Assembly: GCA_017538965.1 (NCBI GenBank)
Contig: JAFYHU010000080.1
Coordinates: 124,001-188,000, forward strand
Length of the DNA: 64,000 bases
Direction of reading: 5' to 3'
Source of the DNA: Oscillospiraceae bacterium
GTDB lineage: Bacteria; Bacillota; Clostridia; Oscillospirales; Oscillospiraceae
In this document: piece after piece, positions 1 to 7,865 of the stretch
How the letters are laid out: each line of letters starts with the position of its first letter
Position numbering within the stretch: the first letter of the stretch is position 1
Notes under the pieces: model-generated
What the model was told of the DNA's origin: nothing
The model's database searches: none
Seen by the model: only the letters and a program-made list of their open reading frames with translations
Translations under genes and position numbers: made by a program

Positions 1-2
1 GG

Positions 3-1013
3 GGCTTTACCTATTTCGACACCGCCATCATGTACAACGGCTTTGCCAGCCAGAGAGTGGCAAAGGAAGCCATCGTCGACCGTTATCCCCGCGACCGCTT
101 TACGCTGGCCACGAAGCTCCACATTGCCTTTTTCAACAGCTTCGAGGAGCGCGACAAAATCTTCGGCGAACAGCTTGAACAGACCGGCGCGGGCTATTTT
201 GATTACTACCTGATTCACGGCGTAGAAGCCAGCAACTATCCCAAGTATGAGCAGTTCGACTGCTTCCGCTGGCTGCTGGACAAAAAAGAGAAGGGCCTCG
301 TGAAGCATGCCGGCTTTTCCTTCCATGACACACCGGAGCTTCTGGATGAGATCCTGACCAGATATCCGGAAATGGAATTCGTGCAGATGCAGCTGAATTA
401 TCTGGATTGGGAGAGCGAATGGATTCAGTCTCATGCGGTCTATGAGACGGCAGCGAAGCACGGCAAACCGGTCATCGTCATGGAGCCTGTCAAGGGAGGC
501 ACGCTGGCAAAACTGCCGGCAGAAGCGGAACAGCTCCTGAAGGCGGCGGAACCGGAACTCTCAATCCCGTCCTGGGCGATCCGCTTTGCGGCTTCGCAGG
601 AAAACGTAATGATGGTGCTGTCCGGTATGAGCACCGTGGCGCAGATGAAGGATAATCTGAGCTATATGGAGGAATTCAAGCCTCTGACAGCGGAAGAGAT
701 CGCGCTGACGCACAAGGCGGCGGATATCATCAACGCGCAGATCGCGGTGCCGTGCACCGGCTGCTCCTACTGCACCGACGGCTGCCCCATGAGCATCCCC
801 ATCCCGAAGTATTTCTCTCTGTATAACGAAGACATGCGGGAGAACCTGGAGGAAAAGGGCTGGACTATAAACTTTAACAATTATGAAAATCTCACGGAGC
901 ATTTCGGAAAAGCCGCCGATTGTATTGCCTGCGGTCAGTGCGAGGGCGTATGTCCCCAGCACCTGCCGATCATCGAACTGATGAAGAAAGTGTCCGCCCA
1001 TTTCGACCATTGA
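3..1013 (+). CDS. Aldo/keto reductase with C-terminal 4Fe-4S ferredoxin domain (5'-truncated by window)
   Basis: The reading frame is open from the first bases, so the N-terminus lies outside the window and 336 residues are visible. The aldo/keto reductase catalytic residues can be placed: Asp in YFDTA, Tyr in MYNGF a few residues later, Lys in LATKLH and His in YLIHGV. The C-terminal 90 residues carry two ferredoxin motifs, CTGCSYCTDGCP (near base 754) and CIACGQCEGVCP (near base 919). This architecture is common in anaerobic Clostridia and implies NAD(P)H- or ferredoxin-linked carbonyl reduction in the cytoplasm. The substrate cannot be inferred. Confidence 0.9.
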   Translation, partial: GFTYFDTAIMYNGFASQRVAKEAIVDRYPRDRFTLATKLHIAFFNSFEERDKIFGEQLEQTGAGYFDYYLIHGVEASNYPKYEQFDCFRWLLDKKEKGLVKHAGFSFHDTPELLDEILTRYPEMEFVQMQLNYLDWESEWIQSHAVYETAAKHGKPVIVMEPVKGGTLAKLPAEAEQLLKAAEPELSIPSWAIRFAASQENVMMVLSGMSTVAQMKDNLSYMEEFKPLTAEEIALTHKAADIINAQIAVPCTGCSYCTDGCPMSIPIPKYFSLYNEDMRENLEEKGWTINFNNYENLTEHFGKAADCIACGQCEGVCPQHLPIIELMKKVSAHFDH

Positions 1014-1052
1014 GTGCTTTCAATCCTGCTGTTGATGATAAGCAAAGAAAAA

Positions 1053-1088
1053 GCAAGGACTGCATCCGAACCCGGCTGCAGTCCTTGT
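1053..1088 (-). terminator. Rho-independent terminator (minus-strand polarity), copy 1 of a repeated hairpin
   Basis: An 11-bp perfect stem (CAAGGACTGCA / TGCAGTCCTTG) has a 12-base loop. Read on the minus strand it is followed by TTTTTC, so it is oriented to end minus-strand transcription, although it sits just after a plus-strand gene. A near-identical copy is at 2145-2180. Confidence 0.6.
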
Positions 1089-1091
1089 TCA

Positions 1092-1208
1092 TCATTCCGC
1101 CGTCAGATCGTTCATGTGACAGTCCTTGCACGCGAGCGCTGCGGTAAGAATGCGCTTTATGGCCTTTCTGTTTTTCATGTCTCCAACTTCAAAAATATTT
1201 TTGCTCAT
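1092..1208 (-). CDS. Possible 38-residue small protein with CKDCH motif
   Basis: A minus-strand frame of 38 codons begins MSKNIFEVGDMKNRKAIKR and ends CKDCHMNDLTAE. It lies directly upstream of the minus-strand terminator at 1053-1088, which supports a transcribed unit. CKDCH fits the CxxCH haem-attachment pattern, but the peptide is too short to be a cytochrome and has no signal peptide, so a metal-binding or chance motif is equally likely. There is no clear ribosome-binding site before the ATG. It may also be the tail of a decayed gene. Confidence 0.25.
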   Translation of the reverse strand: MSKNIFEVGDMKNRKAIKRILTAALACKDCHMNDLTAE

Positions 1209-1272
1209 ATGACAAGGCGAGTGTAACATAGATTTTTCCATAAAAAACAATCACAAATACCGGGGACACAGA

Positions 1273-1301
1273 TTGAAAAATCCAACCGATACTTATATAA
1301 T
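1273..1301 (+). promoter_or_regulatory. Sigma-A type promoter of the EFR1 gene
   Basis: TTGAAA (1273-1278), a 17-base spacer and TATAAT (1296-1301), followed by a short leader and GGGAGGA (1321-1327) before the ATG at 1334. Confidence 0.75.
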
Positions 1302-1333
1302 AGAGACAACAACAAATACAGGGAGGACTCTCC

Positions 1334-2116
1334 ATGCATAAAAACGTGATCTTCTGCTTTTCCGGCACCGGCAACTGCCTGGATCTTGCGAAGAACGTCG
1401 CCCGCGGTCTCGGCGGCGCCGATATCGTCATGCTGCGCAAAACTCCGGCAGTCACCGATGTACGCGAAGCCGAACGGGTCGGCTTCGTCTTTCCCTGCTA
1501 CGGCGGCGGCGCGCCGGAGGACGTGCTGGAATACGCCAGGACAATCCGGGTCGGCAAGGATGCCTACACCTTCGCCGCCTGCCTCTGCTCCGCCTATGCC
1601 GGGACCGGACTGTATGAGCTCAATAAGATCATCCCGCTCAAGTACTGGCGCGTCGTCACCCATCAGTGCAGCTGCATCTGGCTCTTCCCGCACCGGCTGA
1701 TGATGCCCATGCTCAGTCCCGCCATGGCCCAGGCGCGCAGCGAGAAGATTGCCGGCGAGATTGCCTGGGACGTGCTTGCGATGACCGTGAGCAAAAAGTC
1801 TCCCCCGAACAATCCCGTCAACCGCGCGGAAAACGCTGCCTGGCCTCTGATCGCCAAAAAGAAGATTGCCGCCTTTCAGGTGAGCGATGCCTGCATCTCC
1901 TGCGGCCAGTGCGAGAAGCTGTGCCCGCGCGGCAACATCCGTATGGAAAACGGCCGCCCCGTTTTCGGCAGGGACTGTGCCCAGTGTCTCGGCTGCCTGC
2001 AGTTCTGCCCGAAGGAAGCCATCTCCATCGGCAAAATCACGGACAAGCGCGAGCATTACCACAACCCGAACGTCAAGGCCGCCGATCTGATGCAGAGCGT
2101 CATCCGCATGGAGTGA
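1334..2116 (+). CDS. EFR1-family ferrodoxin (flavodoxin-like domain plus two 4Fe-4S clusters)
   Basis: A 260-residue protein. The N-terminal flavodoxin-like half starts with the FMN phosphate-binding signature FSGTGN (residues 9-14). The C-terminal part has two 4Fe-4S motifs, CISCGQCEKLCP (about residue 187) and CAQCLGCLQFCP (about residue 216). This combination defines the EFR1 (ElxEF-hand-free ferredoxin/flavodoxin) type of cytoplasmic electron carrier found in anaerobic Firmicutes. It has its own consensus promoter and a GGGAGGA ribosome-binding site seven bases before the ATG, so it is probably monocistronic. Its electron partners are not evident from the neighbours. Confidence 0.85.
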   Translation: MHKNVIFCFSGTGNCLDLAKNVARGLGGADIVMLRKTPAVTDVREAERVGFVFPCYGGGAPEDVLEYARTIRVGKDAYTFAACLCSAYAGTGLYELNKIIPLKYWRVVTHQCSCIWLFPHRLMMPMLSPAMAQARSEKIAGEIAWDVLAMTVSKKSPPNNPVNRAENAAWPLIAKKKIAAFQVSDACISCGQCEKLCPRGNIRMENGRPVFGRDCAQCLGCLQFCPKEAISIGKITDKREHYHNPNVKAADLMQSVIRME

Positions 2117-2144
2117 ATGCCGTTGATGCCGGGGACAGAAAAAA

Positions 2145-2180
2145 GCAAGGACTGCATCCAAACCCGGCTGCAGTCCTTGC
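2145..2180 (-). terminator. Rho-independent terminator (minus-strand polarity), copy 2 of the repeated hairpin
   Basis: A 12-bp perfect stem (GCAAGGACTGCA / TGCAGTCCTTGC) is followed on the minus strand by six T. The loop differs by one base from the copy at 1053-1088. It follows two minus-strand stop codons belonging to the degenerate repeats at 2200-2375. Confidence 0.65.
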
Positions 2181-2199
2181 TAATCGTTTCTGTCGGTCA

Positions 2200-2375
2200 T
2201 TTGCCCTCGCGGTGAGAGAAGCTTTCGTAATACTCTTTCAGCACTTTCAACGCCTTCTTTCTGTCATGATTTTTCTGTGCGGAAAACCAATCCGCTTACT
2301 TGCCTTCACGGCGGGAGAAGATTTCGTAAAACTCCTTCAGCATTTCCTGCACCTTCTTTCTCTGTGTACTCTCTT
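2200..2375 (-). pseudogene. Tandem degenerate repeat of a protein C-terminus
   Basis: Two minus-strand stretches encode closely similar C-terminal ends, RKKVQEMLKEFYEIFSRREGK-stop (about 2299-2364) and RKKALKVLKEYYESFSHREGK-stop (about 2200-2265). They are in the same reading frame and separated by a 14-residue linker after the first stop. The second copy continues upstream as ADWFSAQKNHD. No start codon with a ribosome-binding site precedes either, and an in-frame TAA lies just upstream of the first copy. The pattern suggests duplicated 3' ends of a lost gene that retained its terminator (2145-2180). The parent family was not recognised. Confidence 0.45.
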
Positions 2376-2400
2376 ATCCTCGTCTCTGTCCTGTCCCCTC

Positions 2401-2500
2401 AGGACGATTGTATGATAGCACAGAAAATAAGAAAAATAAAATACATATAATAAGTACAATAACATATGATAATCGTATGATAAAAAACGGTTCCCCGTTT
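2401..2500. other. AT-rich upstream region with repeated TATGATA boxes
   Basis: This is an AT-rich stretch upstream of the dehydrogenase promoter. TATGATA occurs at 2411-2417, 2465-2471 and 2476-2482; the last two are 11 bases apart, one helical turn. A short hairpin AAACGG/CCGTTT is at 2485-2500. It could hold regulator binding sites. No gene is seen here. Confidence 0.3.
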
Positions 2501-2532
2501 CACGGATGGGCGAAATGCCCTCTGTTTCCTCC

Positions 2533-2562
2533 TTGACTTGCCGTTCCTCTCTCGTATATAAT
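2533..2562 (+). promoter_or_regulatory. Promoter of the dehydrogenase/glycerate kinase unit
   Basis: TTGACT (2533-2538), an 18-base spacer and TATAAT (2557-2562), about 40 bases upstream of the ATG at 2606. Confidence 0.75.
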
Positions 2563-2605
2563 AAAAACGGAATTCTTCAATACTACTGAGATATGGAGGC
2601 CTTTT

Positions 2606-3586
2606 ATGAAAATCGTGATTCTGGACGGTTATACCGAAAATCCCGGCGATCTGAGCTGGGCCCCCCTCGAAGCCTTCGGCGATCTGACGGTCTATGACCG
2701 CACCCCCTATGACGACAAGGTGATTGCCGAGCGCATCGGCGACGCCGAAGTGGTCTTCACCAACAAGTGCCCCATCCGCAAGCCTGTGTTTGATGCCTGC
2801 CCGAACATGAAATACATCTCGGTCCTGGCGACGGGCTACAACATTGTCGACTATAACTATGCCTGGGAAAAGGGAATCTGCGTCTCGAACGTCCCAACCT
2901 ACGGAACTGCGGCCGTCGGGCAGTTCGCCATTGCGCTGCTGCTCGAGATCTGCCATCACGTGGCGCATCACTCGGACGAAGTACACAAGGGCCGCTGGGA
3001 GGCGAATCCCGACTGGTGCTTCTGGGATTATCCGCTGATCGAGCTCGACGGCAAGACCATGGGCATCATCGGCTTCGGCAAGATCGGCCAGACCACCGGC
3101 AGAATTGCAAAAGCCCTCGGCATGACGGTGCTTGCCAGCGGCAGCCGCGAGACCGAAGCCGGCAAAGCCATTGCCGAATACGTCGACCGTGACACCCTCT
3201 TTGCCCGCAGCGACGTGGTCGTGCTCCACTGCCCGCTCTTCCCCGAGACCGAAGGCATGATCAATAAAGACTCCATCGCCAAAATGAAGGACGGCGTCAT
3301 CCTCATCAACAACAGCCGCGGCCAGCTGGTCGTGGAGCAGGATCTTGCCGACGCCCTCAACAGCGGGAAGATCGCCGCGGCCGGGCTCGACGTCGTATCG
3401 ACCGAGCCGATCAAAGGCGACAATCCCCTGCTGAAGGCCAAAAACTGCCTGATAACCCCGCACATCAGCTGGGCGCCCAAAGAGGCCCGCGAGCGGATCA
3501 TGGACTGCTCGGTCCGGAATCTGCAGTCCTATGTCGACGGGGAACCCATCAACGTGGTGAACAGACCGCGGGAGAGCCGTTCATGA
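2606..3586 (+). CDS. D-2-hydroxyacid dehydrogenase, hydroxypyruvate reductase-like
   Basis: A 326-residue NAD(P)-dependent oxidoreductase of the D-isomer 2-hydroxyacid dehydrogenase family. The Rossmann motif GFGKIG is near residue 155. The catalytic Arg is in NNSRG (about 235), the Glu in STEP (about 267) and the His in TPHISW (about 288). The stop overlaps the start of the glycerate 2-kinase gene (ATGA), so the pair is translationally coupled. This supports reduction of hydroxypyruvate (or glyoxylate) to D-glycerate, which the kinase would phosphorylate. The substrate is inferred from the partner, not from residues. A GGAGG-type site precedes the ATG. Confidence 0.87.
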   Translation: MKIVILDGYTENPGDLSWAPLEAFGDLTVYDRTPYDDKVIAERIGDAEVVFTNKCPIRKPVFDACPNMKYISVLATGYNIVDYNYAWEKGICVSNVPTYGTAAVGQFAIALLLEICHHVAHHSDEVHKGRWEANPDWCFWDYPLIELDGKTMGIIGFGKIGQTTGRIAKALGMTVLASGSRETEAGKAIAEYVDRDTLFARSDVVVLHCPLFPETEGMINKDSIAKMKDGVILINNSRGQLVVEQDLADALNSGKIAAAGLDVVSTEPIKGDNPLLKAKNCLITPHISWAPKEARERIMDCSVRNLQSYVDGEPINVVNRPRESRS

Positions 3587-4818
3587 ACAGCGCGCTTCGC
3601 CGCGACGCGGACGGGATCATACAGGCGTCTCTCGCTGCCGTGCAGCCCGATGCCGCCGTACAGCGGACCCTGCAGGGCTACCGTTCCGCAGGCGGAAAAA
3701 CGCTGCTGGTCGCGGTCGGCAAAGCCGCCTGGCAGATGGCCAAAGCCGCGCTGGATACGCTGGGGGAGGTAGATGACGGCATCGTGATCACCAAGTATGA
3801 TCACGTCAGGGGAGAGCTCCCCGGTGTTCTCTGCATGGAAGCGGGACACCCTGTGCCGGATGAAAACAGCTTTGCCGCCACGGAAAAAGCGCTGGCGCTT
3901 GTCTCGGGGCTCAGTGAAAAGGATACGGTGATCTTCCTGCTCTCCGGCGGGGGAAGCGCGCTGTTTGAACTGCCGCTGATCCCCGGGGACGAACTGCAGG
4001 ACATCACCCGCCAGCTTCTGGCCTGCGGGGCCGACATCGTGGAGATGAACTGCATCCGCAAACGCCTTTCCGCCGTGAAGGGCGGCCGCTTTGCGCAGGC
4101 CTGCGAGCCGGCAAAGGTGCTCAGCATCGTCCTCAGCGATATTCTGGGCGATCCGCTCGACAGCATCGCGAGCGGACCGGCCTATCCCGACGGCAGCAGC
4201 TGTGAGGACGCGCTTCGCGTAGTGGAGAAGTACAGGCTCCGCCTTTCGCCCGAGGCCCTTGCGCTTCTCCGAAAGGAAACTCCGAAAACCCTGCACAATG
4301 TCGAAACCCATATCAACGGCTCGGTGCGCGAGTTATGCGCTGCCGCAGCCGGGGCCGCCAAAGCGCGCGGCTATGAGCCGGTTTTCCTGACCGACCAGCT
4401 TTCCTGCGAAGCCTGCGAGGCGGGACGCTTTCTCGCAAGCATCCTGAAGAGCCATGCCTCCGGCGGGCGCTCTCTGGCCTTCATCGCCGGGGGAGAGACC
4501 GTTGTGCACCTCACCGGTTCCGGTCTCGGCGGCCGCAATCAGGAGCTTGCCCTCGCCGCCTGCGAGGGAATTGCCGGTCTGGACGGCGCGGCGGTTTTCT
4601 CGGTCGGCTCCGACGGCACCGACGGCCCGACCGATGCCGCCGGCGGCTATGTCGACGGCGAGACGCTGAAGGCCCTGAAGGAAGCCGGGCTCGATCTGAA
4701 CGCGGTCCTGAAGGACGACGATGCTTATCACGCGCTGAGCGCAGTCGACGGTCTGATCATCACGGGGCCCACCGGCACCAACGTCAACGACGTTGCCGTT
4801 GCGCTCCTCCGGGCCTGA
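3583..4818 (+). CDS. Glycerate 2-kinase (MOFRL family)
   Basis: A 411-residue protein of the GckA/TtuD type glycerate kinase family, of expected length. Family motifs seen are LLSGGGSALFE in the N-terminal half, RLSAVKGGRFA, and near the C-terminus GTDGPTDAAGGYVDG and TGPTGTNVNDVA. It should convert D-glycerate and ATP to 2-phosphoglycerate, feeding lower glycolysis. The start overlaps the preceding dehydrogenase stop by four bases. A strong terminator follows at 4858, so the two genes form a unit of their own. Confidence 0.9.
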   Translation: MNSALRRDADGIIQASLAAVQPDAAVQRTLQGYRSAGGKTLLVAVGKAAWQMAKAALDTLGEVDDGIVITKYDHVRGELPGVLCMEAGHPVPDENSFAATEKALALVSGLSEKDTVIFLLSGGGSALFELPLIPGDELQDITRQLLACGADIVEMNCIRKRLSAVKGGRFAQACEPAKVLSIVLSDILGDPLDSIASGPAYPDGSSCEDALRVVEKYRLRLSPEALALLRKETPKTLHNVETHINGSVRELCAAAAGAAKARGYEPVFLTDQLSCEACEAGRFLASILKSHASGGRSLAFIAGGETVVHLTGSGLGGRNQELALAACEGIAGLDGAAVFSVGSDGTDGPTDAAGGYVDGETLKALKEAGLDLNAVLKDDDAYHALSAVDGLIITGPTGTNVNDVAVALLRA

Positions 4819-4857
4819 CTTTTCAGCGAATTCTGAACGAAAACTCCGTTATTTTTG

Positions 4858-4888
4858 GCGCTGCGTACAAAAACGCAGCGCTTTTTTT
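4858..4888 (+). terminator. Rho-independent terminator after glycerate kinase
   Basis: A 9-bp stem GCGCTGCGT / ACGCAGCGC with a 6-base loop, followed by seven T. Confidence 0.9.
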
Positions 4889-4928
4889 GTGCATTGCTAC
4901 AAAAAGCCTGTGAAAGAATTAACAGAGC

Positions 4929-4957
4929 TTGACGGGGAATTAAGCATATTGTATAGT
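4929..4957 (+). promoter_or_regulatory. Promoter of the Gfo/Idh-transketolase-TRAP operon
   Basis: TTGACG (4929-4934), a 17-base spacer and TATAGT (4952-4957), with AGGAGGGG at 4990-4997 before the ATG at 5003. Confidence 0.75.
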
Positions 4958-4967
4958 TGTATTACAA
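4957..4967. promoter_or_regulatory. Candidate GntR/FadR-type operator TTGTATTACAA
   Basis: A perfect 11-base palindrome, TTGTATTACAA, starts at the last base of the -10 element and covers the predicted transcription start. FadR/FCD-type GntR regulators commonly bind TTGT-N3-ACAA palindromes, and this operon ends with such a regulator gene (10780). The position is ideal for repression. The assignment is inference. Confidence 0.55.
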
Positions 4968-5002
4968 GCTAACAAGCTGATCAATTTACAGGAGGGGTAT
5001 TC

Positions 5003-6025
5003 ATGAATGTTTTAATGATCGGTGCCGGCGATATTGCCAAGTCTCACGGCCGCGCAGTGGTCAAACTCGGCGGAAAGGTCTTTGCCGCGTTCGATGTGAA
5101 CGAAGCGGGGCTGAAGCGCTATGCGGATGAATTCGGCTGCGAAATGCTCAGCTATGAGCAGATCGAAGAAAACGTTCCGAAGGCGGATTACGTTGTTCTC
5201 AGCACACCCCCCACGAAGCGTTTGGACTATGTGGAGATGGTGCTGAAGCATCATGTGCCGCTCTACATGGAAAAACCCATCGGCACCAGCCTGGAAGATG
5301 CGGAAAAACTCAAGGAGATGGAGAAGAAATACGACGGTAAGATCATCGTCGGCTTTGCGCATTTCTACCGTCCTGCCTTCCAGAAGATGCTGGAGCTTGT
5401 CTCCAGCGGGGAACTCGGAGATCCGATCAATGTCTTTGACAATCGCGTAGGGCCCGGCTACGGCTTCCGCGGCACCTGGTTCCAGCCCTCCTGGCGCACC
5501 GACCCGAAGCTGGCCTGCGGTTTCACGATCGAGTCGATCTCGCACGAGTGGAACCTGCTGACCGCGCTCTGCGGAGAGTTCGAGACTCTGAGCGCGAACA
5601 CCTGGTGCACGATTGATTCTCTCCCGACCTATGACACCAATTTCTCCGCCACCATGAAGATTAAGAAGGGCGGAGTCGCGACCATCAACGCCAGCTGGAG
5701 CTCCGATCTCGGCAGAAACTTCAAGGGCTACATCGGCACCAAGGGGAGCTGCTTCCTGAGCGGCAGCGATATGTTCGAGTTTGATGAAGTCACCTGGAAG
5801 ACCTCGGACATGGCCCAGGCGGAAACTCTCCATTTCAACGACTCCTACAAGTTTAACCAGGACGGCGTTATCTTCAATATTCATAAATATTTCCAGGACT
5901 GCCTGAAGACGGGCAAAGCCATCCGCACTCCGCTGGACGAGGGCATCAAGGTTCTGAAGCTCTCGATGCTGGCGCTGGAATCTTCCCGCGAGCACAAAGA
6001 AATCATCTTGGACGAAAGGATGTAA
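5003..6025 (+). CDS. Gfo/Idh/MocA-family dehydrogenase
   Basis: A 340-residue NAD(P)-dependent sugar or inositol dehydrogenase-like protein. The N-terminal Rossmann fold has GAGDIA at residues 7-12 and the family EKP motif at residues 90-92 (EKPIGTS). The C-terminal half is the usual beta-sheet substrate domain. It is the first gene of the operon, with a strong ribosome-binding site, and is followed four bases later by the transketolase N-subunit gene. It probably oxidises a hydroxyl of a sugar or sugar acid taken up by the TRAP system, making a ketose-like substrate for the transketolase. The exact substrate is unknown. Confidence 0.85.
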   Translation: MNVLMIGAGDIAKSHGRAVVKLGGKVFAAFDVNEAGLKRYADEFGCEMLSYEQIEENVPKADYVVLSTPPTKRLDYVEMVLKHHVPLYMEKPIGTSLEDAEKLKEMEKKYDGKIIVGFAHFYRPAFQKMLELVSSGELGDPINVFDNRVGPGYGFRGTWFQPSWRTDPKLACGFTIESISHEWNLLTALCGEFETLSANTWCTIDSLPTYDTNFSATMKIKKGGVATINASWSSDLGRNFKGYIGTKGSCFLSGSDMFEFDEVTWKTSDMAQAETLHFNDSYKFNQDGVIFNIHKYFQDCLKTGKAIRTPLDEGIKVLKLSMLALESSREHKEIILDERM

Positions 6026-6029
6026 AGCC

Positions 6030-6875
6030 ATGGATCAGAAGGAATTGACCGCACTCAAGAACAAGGCGACGGAGCTTCGTATCCGCGCCGTGGACATGAT
6101 CTGGAAGGCGCAGAGCGGACATCCCGGCGGCTCCCTCTCCGTTGCAGACTTTATGGCTGCATGCTACTTCCGGTACATGAACGTAGACCCGAAGAATCCG
6201 CGCTGGGCGGACCGCGACCGCTTCGTGCTGTCCAAGGGCCATGTGTGCCCGGCCCAGTACGCAGCCTTGGCCATGAAGGGCTTCTTCCCGATGGAGGTGC
6301 TCGACACGCTCCGCAAGGAAGGCTCCCCCCTGCAGGGACACCCCAGCATGAACAAATGTCCCGGCATCGACATCTCTACCGGTTCTCTGGGACAGGGCTT
6401 CGCCTGTGCGGTCGGTATGGCGCTGGCAGCGAAGCTGGACGGAAAAGACTACCGGGTATTCAGCGCCGTCGGCGACGGTGAGTGCAACGAGGGCGAGATC
6501 TGGGAAGCCTGCGGCACCGCGCACAAGTACAAGCTGGACAACCTGATTGTATTCGTCGACTGGAACAATCTTCAGCTGGACGGCACCTGCGAAGAGATCA
6601 TGCCTCCCGTGAACCTCGCAAAGAAGTTTGAGGCCTTCGGTTTTGAGGTCTATGAGATCGACGGCAACGACATGGCCCAGATCTGCGACGCGATGGACAA
6701 GGCTCTGGCGGCGAAGAACGGTCTGCCCAAGTGCATCGTCGGCAAGACCGTGAAGGGCAAGGGCGTCTCCTACATGGAGAATCAGTGCGGCTGGCACGGA
6801 ACGGCACCCAACGACGAGCAGTATAAGCAGGCAATGGAAGAGCTGAACGCTCTGTATATCAAAGAGGAGGCCTGA
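6030..6875 (+). CDS. Transketolase, N-terminal (thiamine diphosphate-binding) subunit
   Basis: A 281-residue split transketolase alpha subunit. QSGHPGGSLS near residue 28 and the thiamine diphosphate/Mg motif GDGECNEGEIWEA (about 149-161), with VDWNNLQ downstream, are all present. It needs the C-terminal subunit encoded next, two bases after its stop codon. Split transketolases in catabolic clusters often act on special substrates rather than in the pentose phosphate pathway; examples are the apulose-4-phosphate and sulfofructose transketolases. Its place between a Gfo/Idh dehydrogenase and a TRAP transporter supports that here. Confidence 0.9.
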   Translation: MDQKELTALKNKATELRIRAVDMIWKAQSGHPGGSLSVADFMAACYFRYMNVDPKNPRWADRDRFVLSKGHVCPAQYAALAMKGFFPMEVLDTLRKEGSPLQGHPSMNKCPGIDISTGSLGQGFACAVGMALAAKLDGKDYRVFSAVGDGECNEGEIWEACGTAHKYKLDNLIVFVDWNNLQLDGTCEEIMPPVNLAKKFEAFGFEVYEIDGNDMAQICDAMDKALAAKNGLPKCIVGKTVKGKGVSYMENQCGWHGTAPNDEQYKQAMEELNALYIKEEA

Positions 6876-6877
6876 GC

Positions 6878-7813
6878 ATGGATAAGAAAAAGATTGCGAC
6901 CCGTGACGGCTTTGGCGAGGCCATTGTTGAACTCGGCAGAGAGAACCGGGACATTCTGATCGTTGACATCGACATTGGCAAGTCCTGCAAGACCCAGGCT
7001 TTCCGGAAGGAGCTTCCGGAGCAGTACCTCAACGTCGGCATTGCCGAGCAGAACGGTGCCGGCGTGGCGGCAGGTCTCGCAACCTGCGGCAAGATTCCCT
7101 TCGTGGTTACCTATGCGGCCTTCGGCAGCATGCGCATCTGCGAGATGATCCGCCAGGAGATCGCCTATCCGAAGCTGAACGTCAAGATTGCCTGCTCCCA
7201 CGGCGGCGTGACGCCCGCGAACGACGGCGCCAGCCATCAGGCCATCGAGGACATGGGCATTATGCGTACCATCCCGAACATGACGGTGATCATGCCGGCC
7301 GACTTCTATGCCGCCAAGGCGCTGGTCAAAGCCGCTGCGAAGTACGACGGTCCCGTGTACCTGCGCTTTACCCGCGATGCCGTTCCGGTGATCTATGACG
7401 AGGATGCGACCTTCGAGATCGGCAAGGCCAAGCAGCTCCGCGACGGCAAGGACGTCGCCATCCTCGCAAACGGCGACACCGTCCGCCTAGCCCTGGAAGC
7501 GGCCGACCTTCTGGCAAAGAAGGGCATCCGTACCCGTGTTCTGGACGTCCACACCATCAAGCCGCTGGATGTCGAGGCTGTCAATGCCTGCATCGACGAA
7601 GTCGGCCGGATCGTTACCGTCGAGGATCACAACATCCTGAACGGTCTCGGCAGCGCGGTTGCCGAGGTCATCGCCGAAGCCGGAAAGGGAAGACTGAAGC
7701 GTATCGGCATTCAGGACCAGTTCGGCCAGTCGGCTCCTTACGAGCGCCTGCTCGCAATGAACGGCATCACCGCGGAGAATATCGCGGCCGAAGCCGAAAA
7801 ACTGATGAAGTAA
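6878..7813 (+). CDS. Transketolase, C-terminal subunit
   Basis: A 311-residue partner of the preceding gene. It contains the pyrimidine-binding domain with NVGIAEQNG (catalytic Glu) around residue 50, VTYAAFGSMR, and CSHGGVTPANDGASHQA, followed by the transketolase C-terminal domain. It is close in size to other split C-subunits. The gene is tightly linked to its partner. The next gene (dctP-like) starts 52 bases downstream with no terminator between, so it is probably cotranscribed with the transporter. Confidence 0.9.
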   Translation: MDKKKIATRDGFGEAIVELGRENRDILIVDIDIGKSCKTQAFRKELPEQYLNVGIAEQNGAGVAAGLATCGKIPFVVTYAAFGSMRICEMIRQEIAYPKLNVKIACSHGGVTPANDGASHQAIEDMGIMRTIPNMTVIMPADFYAAKALVKAAAKYDGPVYLRFTRDAVPVIYDEDATFEIGKAKQLRDGKDVAILANGDTVRLALEAADLLAKKGIRTRVLDVHTIKPLDVEAVNACIDEVGRIVTVEDHNILNGLGSAVAEVIAEAGKGRLKRIGIQDQFGQSAPYERLLAMNGITAENIAAEAEKLMK

Positions 7814-7865
7814 AACCCCGGGAGACCGGCAAAATAAATAAAAAAATTTGGAGGAAAACAAAACA

